Of a stretch of 64,000 bases of DNA, positions 1 to 11,134 are shown piece by piece. The notes beneath the pieces are model-generated. The model had not been told where the DNA came from and ran no database searches. It saw only the letters and a list, made by a program, of their open reading frames with translations. The DNA is from Siderastrea radians (Eukaryota > Cnidaria > Anthozoa > Scleractinia > Rhizangiidae). The first letter of the stretch is position 1, and every line of letters starts with the position of its first letter. The stretch lies in NCBI GenBank assembly GCA_964017195.1, contig OZ024895.1, positions 13,198,501-13,262,500 of the forward strand. Direction: 5' to 3'. Both the position numbers and the translations under genes were made by a program.

Positions 1-277
1 CAAATTGCTTCCTTGTAGGGATGAATCACAATATAAATATATGGTTTTGAATCTAAAGCAGCAGAAAGCGGAAAGTAAACTTTTGCTGGTAGTTCTGTAA
101 AGAAAAGTTATGAAGTTCGACCTTGGACCTGGACAATTTTTGAATGATCCCATGATCACTGCAAATGCAATCAAAAAGGACCAGTGGACCCTGATACATC
201 TAAATATTCTAGTAACTGAAAACAAATTGAAATGTTGAATCATGTACTACCGGTATATAATTATACTTTTGTTGTAG

Positions 278-435
278 GTAAATCAAAGTGTGGCATTAAC
301 GTTCATAACTTGGCCCACTATGCTGGCGTGGTCCGCAACTGGGGACCTCTGTGGGGGTATTCTTGTTTTTCTTTCGAGGATTTGAATGGGGATTGTGTGG
401 ATGCTGTGCATGGGACAAGAGATATAGCTAGACAG
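278..435 (+). CDS. DUF4218-type transposase-derived gene, exon a
   Basis: First recognisable exon of a four-exon plus-strand gene (exons 278-435, 736-848, 2319-2691, 3333-3450). The acceptor is TTGTAG and the donor CAG/GTTAGC; it enters in phase 1 and leaves in phase 0. It encodes about 53 residues with the run HNLAHYAGVVRNWGPLWGYS, then a CFSFEDLNG segment and VHGTR. This is the signature of the DUF4218 domain, which accompanies transposases of CACTA/EnSpm type and many animal genes derived from them. Earlier exons must lie left of the window. It could be an old transposon copy or a domesticated gene; the domain call rests on remembered family motifs. Bases 1-277 hold nothing else I can call. 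Confidence 0.7.
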
Positions 436-735
436 GTTAGCAAACAATAAGTGGCCTCAACATGTTTGCAGAAATCTGAATGTAGAGTTAAAAGTAGTTT
501 TGACTTACAGAGGCAATCCTTGATCAGAAAGCTGATGCAGTGTACACATGTATTCATGTATTAAATTTGTAAATGTTTCATTAGAGAGGGTGTAGTTAAC
601 TTGTAAGAATATAGGATTATTTTATTAGGAATTTAAGGAATTTTTTTATGTAAGTATTATTTAGATAATAGTTATTGCATGTTTTGTGCTGAAACAGTGA
701 AGAATATGATTAATTGTATGCAACTATCTTTGTAG

Positions 736-848
736 ATGTTTTCTGCCTTTTTTGCTGTTAAGCGGCTAGAGATATCCCTGCAGGTGAACCAAAACATATC
801 TGAAGCCAGTCAGAAATTTGTGAGAAAAATGCTCACAACTGGAAGAAG
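736..848 (+). CDS. DUF4218-type gene, exon b
   Basis: Open in phase 0 from the acceptor TTTGTAG and leaves in phase 2 at AAGAAG/GTACAT. It encodes 37 codons plus two bases, with the run VNQNISEASQKFVRKM. It continues the preceding exon in frame, since RDIARQ joins directly to MFSAFF, and the phase matches the next exon. That agreement across three splice junctions is the main reason to regard this as a real gene model. The intron that follows (849-2318) holds only minus-strand ORFs that resemble repeat sequence. Confidence 0.65.
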
Positions 849-2318
849 GTACATGTAAAGTTATATAACACATAAATGCTGTTATCAAAATTAACGTTTT
901 GTCAAGGTTTTGATTAGAAGTACAAGAATAGTTTTGTACGCAGCAAAATATATTTGAACAAGAAAAGCCCCAGGGGCATTAACCCCACCGTTGTTTTCTC
1001 TCCCCTCAGGGTCCAAAATATATAATGGCCATGTAAGATACAAGCCCAGTTGGTGTAAATGTTTGAACTTGGTGATTTATCATACCTTTTACATCTTTGC
1101 TACGATAATAAATCAAGACATGGCCTGCGTTTTCTTTGGTCAACCACTCTGTATCAACGTGCGTGACGAAGGGGCGTGATCAAATATTTTAAACATGGCG
1201 TGACTCAGTCTGACCCAAATAGTTATTGCACCATTAAAAAGCAAATGAATGCCAGGTCTATTCGTTGGCTTTCAAAGCTTGCTCGCTTCGTCCTTGCTCT
1301 CCTCGAATAGAAGTTAACTTCTTTGAGTTCCTTGCACTTTTCTACGCTGATTTCTCTAAAGACTTTGGCGAAGTAAACCAAAACTGCCGAAAAATGTTTG
1401 CATGTTTTTGGGCAGGCTCTGGTTGAGAGGCGAAAATAACAACAGTATAACAGCTCGTTATCATCTTCGGTCTTGCTCTCATCGAAGGGATTTTTATGCC
1501 AGTCAATCGCCAGTGATTTTCTACACCAACTTTCATGAAAATTGTGGCGAATAAATGCTAAACAAACGAAGATTACTGGCAAGTACATTTGTTTGGCCGA
1601 GTGGAGATCTGGGGCAATGACCATCAAAGGAAATACGAAAAACAAAACGGGTATTACTAGACCCTGTCCTGGTGGCGGGGTAATCAATGCCTATCAATTT
1701 AATAGAAGAAAGGTTTAGATACCAAAATCAGTCGAGCTAAATCATAACCATTTGCCCCGTGTTCAGCCATTTATGAAATTTATAAGAAATAGCAAGGCTG
1801 ATCATCTTTTATATTTTGAAGTTTTGAAAAAAACAGGATGGCTTGTTCAAGACCTAATTTCCATGAAAGGGCTACAGTTAGTTCAGCTTAAGGTTACACT
1901 AATAATTATTGCAACTTTTTTCAAAATTTCCAAGAAACCTAGCCTCCACTCAAACTCTATTCTACTATTTCAAAACAATTAACTGAACAAATACATTTGC
2001 AATTGCTTTTTTCGGGTATGTCACACTCTGTAACGTTTTGGGCACAAATTGCCTTGCAATGCCACAAGAGGATTGTGAGACTAGTTGCCAGAAAACTGCT
2101 TTGTTCATATTAATCATTGCACAGAATAGATGGGGGGAGCCATAACTTTAGAGATAACATCTCCTTCTGGTTATATGAGATGCCAAATTTGAAGCAAACT
2201 TCAATCGGGTAAATTAAATGCATCATTTTGCTACCCCTGTTTTCTTGAGGTATGAGTGGAACATCAAATGTTAATAAATTCTAATGAAGTTTATAAACAT
2301 GTTATCTCTTCAAACTAG

Positions 2319-2691
2319 ACCCCAAAACACCACAGTTGTATCAGATTGCCAGTTGGCAGGAAAAGTGACAAAGCATATTCTTAAGGAAGAGCTAAGAATT
2401 CTGGTAGATGAAGATCTAAGAGATCCCAGCCACACTTGGCTGAAGGCGTTACGGATTGTTCTCCACGGCAATGTCATCTACTCCGCTCAGTATTCTCGTG
2501 TCCAAAAGCGCATTAGCTACGCTGTGCTGTGGCAAGATCTCCAATATGACCTCACCAGCTTTGGTATTGTACTTTCTAGATAACGAAAATGCCAATGTTA
2601 CTGTTGCAGTAATGGAAAGTTTAATTCCCGTGGCAGCACCACCAATTTTTGAGGACGGATTGCCCCATCTTATCTTTGTGAACAGACCAAG
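2319..2691 (+). pseudogene. DUF4218-type gene, exon c, frameshifted
   Basis: The acceptor CAAACTAG joins exon b by completing its split Arg codon. The first part reads through QLAGKVTKHILKEELR and IVLHGNVIYSAQYSR, a stretch like the C-terminal part of DUF4218 proteins. The frame then ends at a TAA near 2581. The coding signal continues one frame over from about 2565, with VLYFLDNENANVTVAV and FEDGLPHLIFVNRPR, up to the donor AAG/GTGGGT. The exon length is incompatible with its flanking phases unless one base has been lost or two gained. Either the copy is inactivated or the assembly has a single-base error here. Confidence 0.6.
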
Positions 2692-3332
2692 GTGGGTATC
2701 ATGTTGAGTCATCTACCAGTGAATATTACACCCCTGCAATTTTTACATGCAGACAATACATTTACTGTATGGGCTAAAAATATACTGCATAATTCTTTGG
2801 AAATATACATCCCTAGGGCAGTATGGCTATAGTGCTACAGGCTTCTGAAACTCTCTTCCTAGAGCCTGCCGTGCTAGATAATGTCAATATATTTCATTCA
2901 TTGTTTTCTCCTCAGGCTGGAGTGGTAGTCTATTCTTTCTGTCAACTGGTGCGAAAAATAGATTTTGAAACTTCATGTTTCAGTTTTTGTTGATTAATCA
3001 AGCCGATTCTTTAATTGCAATTTTGAGGCTGGATTTTAGTAGTGCAATTATCCACAAAATAACCATACCTCCCCCACGGATGATTTCAGTTTGAACCCCA
3101 ACCCTTCTGGAAATTCCAGTTTAGCTTCATCATCCGGGCAACTTGCTATCAGGATACCAATAATGCGAGGTTTACCTTCATACTTTCTTTAAAAATTTTG
3201 GCCTTTGAGACCCCCTATCCCATGGGCAATATCTTCTGGATTTTCTGAATTTTCTATAGTCCACTAAGAAATAGTAAATAAAAGATAGACACAGTTGATG
3301 ATTTTTTTATCCTGTTTTGTCATTTATAACAG

Positions 3333-3450
3333 GGAACCAATAATCCGCACCACTAAGGTTGTCAAGATCCACGAAAAAGTCAATTTCCTGGGTGGGAATG
3401 AGGCAGCTTTATGTATTGTGAGGGCACCAAACATGGTTGAAAAAGAATAG
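3333..3450 (+). CDS. DUF4218-type gene, terminal exon
   Basis: The acceptor TTATAACAG completes the split Arg codon of exon c in the shifted frame. The exon then encodes 38 residues, including EPIIRTTKVVKIHEKVNFLG, and stops at TAG 3448-3450. The match of phase to the post-frameshift frame of exon c supports the idea that the frameshift is a recent lesion or an assembly error. No polyadenylation signal is obvious immediately downstream. Confidence 0.6.
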
Positions 3451-3479
3451 TTATTTTAACCCACCTCTTTCATTCACCC

Positions 3480-4480
3480 ATTCACTCCCAACCTTTTAAA
3501 AAAAACCGCTGTGATCCTGTAATTTGGCTCGCATCTGCTCAAATCCCGGTCCAAATGTCTATTATGATTCTCAATTCATTTTTTTTAGTCTTTCCTTGGA
3601 TTAGAGAAGATTTCATCTAAGCTTTCAGGAAAGTGATTTTTAATTAGAAGTGTCAACCTGTTCCAAGGCCAAGATTTTCATCAATTTGACAAGAAAACTT
3701 TTTGCCTTTGTCATTGCTTAACTCTTAACTCTTAACTCAAAAACGTCTGCTGTCACTCAAAATAATGACATCACAAACTGAACAAGGACAATGGTCCTTT
3801 ATGGGCGGCTTTCGGCTGCACGGGAGTCAATGAGTTAATCAAAAATACTGAAATTGATTTTTTTAAGGCTATCTCGAGTCCTTTCAGTATTCTGAAAACT
3901 GCCATTTTAAGGCAATGACGCCGTAATTTGGCTCTTGTCTGCTCAAATCCCGGTTCAAACGTCAATAACTTCATCTGCAGCGCGGAAACTACACTTCCCT
4001 CCCATTTCCGAGGTTGTTCCACAAATTGGATTTCGGACATCTGCACAATTCAAAATTTGGACATTTTTTTTAACAGAAAAACATCGTACCTGGTCTTAGC
4101 GCGCAGTCCAGTTGTTTTTGGTTATCTGCAAGTCTATTTTTTTAGTGTGTAAGCCATTTGATTGTCCTTCCTTGGATTAGAAACAATTTCACCCAAACGT
4201 TCAGGAAAGAGGAAATTTCCAGTAGAAGTGTCAACCTGTGCCAAGGCCGAGTTTTGCATCAATTTCACAAGGAAACTTTTTCCCTTTTGGTTGTGTAACT
4301 CTGGTCTATTTTTAAAGAGGACTTCAGTTTAGGCACTTTTATCTAGAAGTGTGCGAGGTGCATCAATTGGTTATCAAAGACATCTGCAGTCACTCAAAGT
4401 GATGACATCACAAACTGAACAAGGACAATGGTCCTTTACGGGCGGTTTTGGACGGTACGGGAGTTAATGGGCTAATATGC
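3480..4480. repeat. Diverged direct duplication, ~400-550 bp units
   Basis: Two related copies in the same orientation lie at about 3510-3850 and 3915-4475. Shared landmarks in the same order are TCTGCTCAAATCCCGGT, CCTTGGATTAGA, AGAAGTGTCAACCTG, and ACAAACTGAACAAGGACAAT followed by GGTCCTTTA. The second copy is longer, with extra sequence near 3960-4140. This is non-coding; it is either a tandem duplication or two copies of a repeat family. Confidence 0.6.
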
Positions 4481-4489
4481 GTACGTCTA

Positions 4490-6130
4490 TAGACATATTT
4501 ATTTCCTTGATGTCGTTTCATAATTTATGGTTTAAAAACACTGACTTTAAGTTGGCATGTGTCTCCTAAAGTTAATAGATAAAATTAAGGTTTATTTGTA
4601 AACTCTGAACTGAAAACATAGTCTCTTGGTACCTGACTTAAATTTAGAGAAAAACAATTTACCCTATGCACAGGATGTTGCCTAAAGCTGCAGTTAATCC
4701 ATTTAAATTAATAATTAACTGTGAAATGAAAATTAATTCATTACTTGAATTTAAGTTACTGGCAAACCTATCAAGGTTAAGTCTAATGGGAGTACTACTT
4801 GCAGATGTTGAGCATTTGTTTTATTTTTTACTACCCACCGGCTAGCCTTCGATTGTTAAAAATTATCAACCGCTTGTATTCACTATATATATGCTGGGAA
4901 AATGTCTTAAAAGGAGTGACATGCCCGGTGTTAATTAATTATTTTAGGTTTTAATGAAATAGTACAGAAGACCACGTCTTTAAATTTCACTGATAGGTAC
5001 ATTAGATAACACTCTCAAGCAGGATATACCACTGCAGCCAAAATTCCTTGAGTTCTTGAGAGGTCTTTGAAATAGCTTGGATAAGCTATGTGTTTACCAG
5101 CATAATATCGTTAATTGTTATTGCCCTAAAAATATAAAACGGGCTGATATAGTCATCACATTATAAATAAGTATTCCAGTTATTATTGCTAGAGTTAGGG
5201 AGAAGTTAGTGTCATTGTTACTCGAGTTTCCCAGATTCTATCTTGTGGTTTTGTAGAAGCATGTAACTCATGATGTCACTTCGCGTTTCCATCATAAGGG
5301 ATGGTGAAAGTACTATGAAAACGTTTTGTAGTCTTCAATCACTTATTTTATTTTGCGGGCGTAATAAGATAATCTAATACAACAAGATAATTTGATATAC
5401 TTTATAGCCACAGAGGTTCGCACTTATAAGTCGGTAAGATATGATCGTCTCAGGGAGGTGTAATTCTAAGAAGGACTGTTTGAGATCATATTGACTGCAG
5501 ACGTGTCAGTCGGCAACCTGAGCGGAAATCATCATCAGGCTGTTAAAACGTAAACCTGAGTGTCATCTTAAACATTTCTTTTTAGAACTACACTCACCCT
5601 GAGACAATCATACTTCACTGTCTTACATGTGTACAGCTATTTCAAGTAACGTTGCTGCATTTAAAGTCACGAGCTTACGCGACGAGACCGATATTTAGTA
5701 TGGGAAGCTGGAAATTGTTTGTGATTTGGCTGTAATTTCGCGGTTGCCGCTACCACAGAAGGGGTGAAAGTACCATAAACACTTGCCTGTGTGATTTAAT
5801 TTGTGTAGGGGTGAGCCATAGCCAAGTTTGGCAAATTTATTAGCACCTTGCTGTCTTATTGCGTAGGTTTTTCATCAATGTTAATTGAAATAGCTGCAGA
5901 AAACTCCTGGGTTCATAACCATTTAAAGTTACGTAATTAAATATCATTTGTACCGTCTAATTTGTATACATGATTTTCCTTTCAATTTCTATATTTTATC
6001 TTGTTTTTGTTGCATCTGTATATTTTATTCCTGCCACTGTCCTCTGAATAAACGGGTATGCGTATTGAAATGCAATGCATTCATTGTGTAATGCATCTAT
6101 GTGTGTAACTTATGTTAAAAATTTTCCACA
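4490..6130. other. Intergenic stretch without a supported gene
   Basis: AT-rich sequence with no splice-compatible coding stretch found. The only structure recognised is the inverted-repeat fragment at 5434-5620, listed separately. Confidence 0.5.
5434..5620. repeat. Diverged copy of the hammerhead-like inverted repeat
   Basis: Its left arm begins TCGGTAAGATATGATCGTCT and includes AAGAAGGACTGTTT. Its right arm includes AGAACTACACTCACCCTGAG. The same order and spacing occur in the better-preserved unit at 55048-55310, so both belong to one family. The ribozyme-like core here is eroded (GACGTGTCAGTC in place of the GAAAC box complement). Confidence 0.5.
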
Positions 6131-6269
6131 GGTAAACCCCAATATTCTGGCTTTCTTGGCTCTCCAGTGGTTAGCACATCCAACCTTCTAAGGGAACGCC
6201 GGTCATTTACATGTATTAACCAAGGAACAATAATATCTTGGCTTATAAATTCGGAGGAATTACCACAGA

Positions 6270-6715
6270 CATTAACACTGAAATCTTGGCTTTCTTGGCT
6301 TTCGAGGAGTTAGTACCTCCAGCCTTTCCAAGAAAGCCAGGAATTAACAACCGAAAAAAAGTTGTATCTTGGCTTTCTTGGCTTTCCGGGAATTAGTACC
6401 TCCAGCCTTTCCACGAAAGCCAGGAGTAATTTCACCTCTGCCACAGTCATTTCTGGCGATCCTGGCTTTCCTGGCTTTTCTTGAATTTTTTCAATGGCCA
6501 AAATCCGCGCTTTCTGCGAAAGCCTGGAGGTACCTCCGGACTTTCCAGGCTTTTCCTGATAAAGCTTTCTGGACTTTCCAAGAAAGCCAAAAATTTCCTT
6601 GCTTTCCGGGCTTTTCCAGGCTTTTCAGGGTCAAATAAAGTGTGGAAAAGCCAGGAAAGCCAGGGTCTCCAGGCTTTTCCGGGGGTTTCCGCGCTTTTCC
6701 TGCCTTTTTTGCGCA
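6270..6715. repeat. Cryptic array of GGCTTTCC / GGAAAGCC motifs
   Basis: About 450 bp densely packed with short motifs of the form TGGCTTTCTTGGCTTTCC, CCAGGCTTTTCC and the complement GGAAAGCCAGGA. Units are irregular, in both orientations, and can pair with each other. All six frames are partly open, which produces accidental ORFs rich in Phe, Pro, Lys and Ser; these are not genes. Confidence 0.65.
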
Positions 6716-6998
6716 AGGGGGGTTTGCATGGACAGAGCTAGGCAATCATCCAAACAGTCCAGTTTACTCCAACAAGTACCTCGACAAAAGGAGAAATTTT
6801 TCTACTTTTCTTTTGCAAATTAGGCTACATTCGTCAATGGCGTAACTTTTTTGCAAAGCATCTTAAACCAAAGAAATCACTTCAACCAATCACAACAAAC
6901 GCAAACTACTGAATGAACCAATCAGAACTGCAAGCAAATACTTTTAAAGATGGGACAAAATAAGAGTGCAGTTAAGACACTTGTAAATGATTACACTT

Positions 6999-7211
6999 TT
7001 TTAGTATAATTGCTCAGGTGATTATAGTGAAGCGCTCGCACTGATTGGTCAAGGATTACGTCATATCTTGCTATAATCACCCCGCGCGAGGTGATTATAT
7101 TACTGAAGCACTAATTTTCAGAATGGCCACCGTGCAATTTTTGATGTTCCTGGAGAAAAGAAAAAAGAAGATACATTTACTCTGATAAACACCTGAGCAA
7201 TTATACTAAAA
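6999..7211. mobile_element. MITE, 213 bp, 22-bp perfect terminal inverted repeats
   Basis: The left end TTTTAGTATAATTGCTCAGG is matched exactly in inverse by the right end CCTGAGCAATTATACTAAAA, plus two further bases on each inner side. The interior contains secondary inverted segments around GGTGATTATA. No coding capacity. The target-site duplication could not be fixed, so the superfamily is unassigned. Confidence 0.75.
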
Positions 7212-7335
7212 CAATTATTCTCCTTCAGTTTAAAAACAATCTAGCGATTAGTCGCAAATGTGGCATTTCATAACGTTGTTAGTGCCAGGCGCATTTGAAA
7301 GATCCATAACTTATGTTAAATAAATTTTTTTGGAG

Positions 7336-7468
7336 GGTGGAAAAACTGAGCGACAGCGAGGGCTGGCGGGAAACACTGTTGATGCCATCATCGCAGGGGT
7401 AATTGGTTTCAGCGGTCTGGCGGTGGTGATTGTTGCTATAGTAACGCAAAGACGGTCATGTCACAAAG
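7336..7468 (+). CDS. IgSF gene A, transmembrane exon
   Basis: Encodes a short juxtamembrane segment, then a transmembrane helix (GFSGLAVVIVAIVT), then basic residues QRRSCHK. It is clearly related to the transmembrane exon of gene B at 39018-39152, which shares the pattern TERQ/TKEKQ, G-TVD-II, VIVAI and RR. The donor is AAAG/GTTTGT, phase 1. The acceptor is odd: the B exon enters in phase 1, but here the only AG (TTTGGAG) would give phase 0, so the original acceptor may be mutated. No Ig exons are found upstream in this window, so gene A is a 3' remnant, or its ectodomain lies further left with the DUF4218 gene nested in an intron. Confidence 0.65.
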
Positions 7469-7469
7469 G

Positions 7470-8862
7470 TTTGTTTACTCTTAGGTATTCAAAGAATAGT
7501 GGTATAGCTAATATAAGCCTCACTTAGGCTACAGAGGGGCCCACGCAGCACCTGCTTAACCCGGTTTCTGTAGCATGAAGCATTTAGCAATATAGCCTGC
7601 ACTAGGGCATGGTTTTTAGACTGTCCAAGTAAGGTCAAACGCTGTCATTAGGAAGGCTAAGCCAACGTCACTCAAAAAAACAAATTCACGTTCCTTATTT
7701 TTCAGATGGCTCGGTTTTTTTGTTCTTTTCAGGAGAATAAATTACATAACCCCTGATTTTTATACACGTCTGAAAAGGTGGCGGCGGCTTTTATTGTAAC
7801 AGGGGAGTGCGGGGCTGAAACAATAGCTAATAACAATAGCAAAACAATGCAATATATTCCCCTCAACATATATCTATTCTCTTTGACATATTCCCCTCGA
7901 CTTAGTCCCTCAAAGAATGATTACAATATATCCTGATACGGGGAAACTTTACCAATCGCATTCTTATAGAATTAAGTTGGTGACGACTACTAGCAAATAC
8001 AAAGAAACATTCGAAAGAATCATACCTCGCTTTACATGCATTTCTAACCTTCAATGATAAGTCTTGCCTCACCATTGAACTTGAGGAATTTTCCTTTTCC
8101 CCTGCAAAACACGCTGTCATCCGCTTGATTTTTTTCAGATATGACAACGGGGTGATTACATGAAAAATTCATGAATGCTATGCGTCGTAAATTTTCTCCT
8201 CTCCGTTCTGCTTTTCGCTAGGGGGCAAAGCGTATAATGCAAATTTTCAAACTTATCAAACCTGGTTTCATCACGTGCAAATCCCACAGGCCTTGCGGAA
8301 TGACTTGCCTGTGATTCACAAACAGTGGAATATTACTCTCGAGATTACCAACCCTGTCCATCGGGGATATATGATATATTCACCTAGCACCGCCCCGCGG
8401 GCTACGCCTTGAGGCAGTACCAGGTGAATATATCACATATCCCCTCGTTCCAGGCAATTAACCCTTATTTCGTTTAGTACTTGGTCATTCCAAATCACGT
8501 TCAATTTGTGTAATGTGTTCGAACTATCCAGGAGATGAATTCATAGAGGCCGTGAACGGTTCATGTTCAAACAGAGAAAGAAAAAAAAAACACCGTGTGG
8601 TTAAGTTGTTCACAGGACGTTGAATTTAGTCAGTTCACGTCGCTGAATTTTGCAAAACGTGGTAAAAAATGCAGGTGAAGAGCCACTATTTTGCCTTAAC
8701 AATGTCCAGATTGATAAATCGTATTTTGAAGGTTGCTTTATTTATTAAAAACCTATTATAACTTAACTAGCTATTGTCTTTGACTTACTGAACATATTCC
8801 ACGTACCAGCAATCAACGCAATACAGATTTATTTAGGCATTAACGCCTTTTTTTTAAATTTC
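7470..8862. other. Gene A intron, mostly featureless
   Basis: Non-coding sequence between two gene A exons. A small palindromic element at 8363-8444 is listed separately. I see no supported gene in the rest. Confidence 0.4.
8363..8444. repeat. 82-bp palindromic element
   Basis: The left arm GGGGATATATGATATATTCA and the right arm TGAATATATCACATATCCCC are near-perfect inverse complements around a GC-rich loop containing CCGCCCCGCGGG. This is a short foldback MITE or a structured repeat. Confidence 0.6.
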
Positions 8863-8864
8863 AG

Positions 8865-8892
8865 GTAACGAGGCATACAAAGTGAATGAAAG
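8865..8892 (+). CDS. IgSF gene A, cytoplasmic micro-exon
   Basis: A 28-nt exon between acceptor TTTCAG and donor AAAG/GTAGGC, phase 1 in and phase 2 out, encoding GNEAYKVNE plus a split Arg codon. The equivalent micro-exon in gene B at 39546-39576 encodes EMSSDQEVHE plus the same split codon, with identical phases. Conservation of position, phase and ending is the evidence; the exon is far too short to find by ORF length. Confidence 0.65.
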
Positions 8893-9286
8893 GTAGGCAT
8901 GACATTTATCCCTACTTAACTGATTTTCGTGTATGGGATAAACAAAAAACTTCAACTTAATTGACTATTTTGATGCAACGGTTTCACCGAGACTGGTGGC
9001 TGAGGTCCAGTTTCTGTAGCAATAGGCAAGGAAACGGAAACGGAAACGCTTCCTAGTCCCTCCTCTCCAGTTCCAGTCCTACCAAGTAAATTACAGCAAA
9101 TGTCTAGAACAAAATTCCGTTTGGAGATTTGGTGTCCCATTTGCACATACTGGACCGACCCACCGGCTAACTCACGTAAACTGTGGACAGCCATAGTCGC
9201 CTTTTAAAGAATTTGATGCAAACAATATCCTTAGTCCGACCTCAAACCATTTCGCCTAATGTTTTACTGCTTTCTTTTTCTAAAAG

Positions 9287-9354
9287 CTCTAATCTGGAAG
9301 CTGTTAATTTCCATAACAATGAGGCGTTTGTGGAAAACCCGACGCCTGATGAAA
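9287..9354 (+). pseudogene. IgSF gene A tail exon, interrupted by PAT element
   Basis: The acceptor TTTCTAAAAG enters in phase 2, matching the preceding micro-exon. The reading SSNLEAVNFHNNEAFVENPT then runs to 9354, where the PAT retrotransposon begins. On the far side of the element the sequence resumes at 16252 as AAGTAAGT, a consensus splice donor. The transposon therefore sits within a few bases of the exon's 3' splice site. The gene B exon at 40330 starts in the same phase and has a weakly similar tail sequence. Whether transcripts still splice correctly cannot be told from sequence. Confidence 0.6.
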
Positions 9355-9421
9355 TAGTAAAATATTCTCACTACCTACAATACACATGAATATAACAATG
9401 AGATATGGAAGGGTGAAAATG
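9355..9421. repeat. PAT split direct repeat B2
   Basis: 67 bp starting TAGTAAAATATTCTCACTAC and ending GGTGAAAATG. It matches B1 by eye over its full length and marks the element's 3' boundary with the gene A exon. Confidence 0.85.
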
Positions 9422-9517
9422 TCCCTGTCCACAGAAGTGGACAGCGGTATACTCACATGCATTGAAGGTAGTGCACCGCGTCATGGCCAGGGGCGTGGTG
9501 GGTGGGTCGTTGTCGTC

Positions 9518-9643
9518 ACTGAGAGACGTTGTTAGACAAGTGCACACAATACAAAGAAAGGCGGTAATATATACAACGCTAAGGATTGTGGGATATCTAT
9601 TGTTATGGAAATATTCTTGTTTTATTTCCGGTACTGAGAATAG
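9518..9643. repeat. PAT split direct repeat A2
   Basis: 126 bp starting ACTGAGAGACGTTGTTAGAC and ending CGGTACTGAGAATAG. It matches A1 at 16126-16251 and overlaps the first three bases of B1. It is separated from B2 by about 96 bp of other sequence. Confidence 0.85.
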
Positions 9644-9707
9644 TAAAATATTCTCACTACCTACAATACACATGAATATAACAATGAGATATGGAAGGGT
9701 GAAAATG
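9641..9707. repeat. PAT split direct repeat B1
   Basis: 67-bp copy matching B2, placed directly downstream (element sense) of the recombinase ORF and abutting A2, as expected for the internal B1-A2 junction. Confidence 0.85.
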
Positions 9708-9803
9708 GTCCCCAGACCCACCAGCTCGACCGCTAAAACAGTCAAATATCCGAAGAAAACCGGTCTAAAGGTACACTATTCTCCCATTCTCCAAAGAAAA
9801 AGG

Positions 9804-11134
9804 TCAATGTGGAAAAGCTGGAGTGAAACGCTTGAGGTTATTGCATTGGTCATAGAAAATGCCCGGATCTTCAATGTTAACTGTCTGTCCAGTAAGGACA
9901 GAAGAAGGAGAACTAGCGGACATAACTTTTGAAAGTTGCATGTAATATGCTGCGGTGGAACGATTGTGCCAGCCAATATGGCCCATTATATCCTGAAGTT
10001 CTGAGCCCGAAAGGGCAAGGGTGATGGCACAGCCAGATCTGAAGCTGTGTAGTGAAACAGTGTCACCAAATTCGCCCTCGCGCAAGTAATATTTAAGGCG
10101 GGCATCCGCAGCCGAAGAGGAAAAAGGTTTGTCAACAACAGTGCCATCTGAAGACGTAGAACGGAACAGAAAACCGCCCGTAAGGTCGATTCCAATTCGT
10201 TTAGCGAAGGCCACATAGAGATCAATAGCTCTGATCGGACAGATGTCTGGATTCTTATTACGGCGTAAGCCAAAGAGGTTGGACGAACCGTCGCGGAGGG
10301 TCTTTCCCCAGATGTGGTTGAAAAGAAGACCATCGCCATCTGGGAAACGGAGGATTTCAGGGGTTTTAACCCGCCCCAGATCACCTGCTCTATCCCCACT
10401 GAAAAACAGAGTTTTAAAAAAGGCTTGGTCTCTAATGAGAACAAACATCTCGATTGAGGAAAGTTTATCGGACAAAAGCTTTTTATCCAAAATGTGACTT
10501 AGACGTACAAGATCATGAACAAAAACGGGAGTAGCCTGGCTAGGGGTAACTTGGGCTTGAAGTTGCTCCGCCGTAACAGCCTTTAAGTATTGTTTCAAAG
10601 AAATATCGGTAGCTGGGTTGCCAATGAGAAGCCTGGGGTCCCACTCCCCTCTCCTTCCTGACTCGTTGAACAAAGCCCGTAGTTTTCCTATCAGGGAGTC
10701 CACTGTCCCATAGGCGAGGCGCATTGGACAAGGGCACGAAAACGACCCTTTCCGTCCGAAAAATTGGCACGAAGATTTGTGGAGCTTAGTCTTTCCCTTG
10801 CGATCTTTCCAAACGAGGAAGCGACAAAGCTCACGGGGAGTGGCGGTAGAGACATCCTTCGGAAAAGGAAGGGAAGACAAAAAGAGCTCAAGCTCTTTTG
10901 AAGAGAAGACTTCTGCTTGGCATAACTGGAACTAGCAGAAAACCTAGCAATCTGCGATAAACGATCGTCGAGAGTAATAACATCTAGAGGAAGACTGGAA
11001 CCTGAGGCAGGGACATCCACTAGAACTTTTCTTTGATAACCACAACTTTGGCAAAAACGGAACGAAGCATCGTTAGGATATGAACACAAAGGGCAGGATA
11101 CCGATTGGGTAAAAAGCTTTGGAACCACTGGCAA
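9804..11134 (-). pseudogene. PAT element tyrosine recombinase, one frameshift
   Basis: The N-terminal part (from 11134) has a zinc-ribbon-like CPLC...CQSC pair and a Ser-rich region. A frame change near 10900 leads into the main frame, which carries the conserved core-binding start (ATPRELCRFLVWKDRKGKTK). The catalytic core shows the tyrosine-recombinase set: Arg in GDRAGDLGRVKT, His-x-x-Arg in LHSFRSG, His in MGHIGW, and the nucleophile Tyr in STAAYYMQLSKV. It would integrate the circular DNA copy. The core is complete to its stop at 9804; the frameshift separates it from the N-terminus. Confidence 0.85.

Noticed and set aside
1223..1687. 154-codon minus-strand ORF in the DUF4218 gene intron
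   Set aside because: Composition and lack of splice or domain signals look like an interspersed repeat; no family motif seen.
9371..9932. Long ORFs on both strands across the PAT terminal repeats
   Set aside because: They read through the A2/B1/B2 repeats and the same peptide recurs at the A1 copy; they are shadows of repeat DNA.
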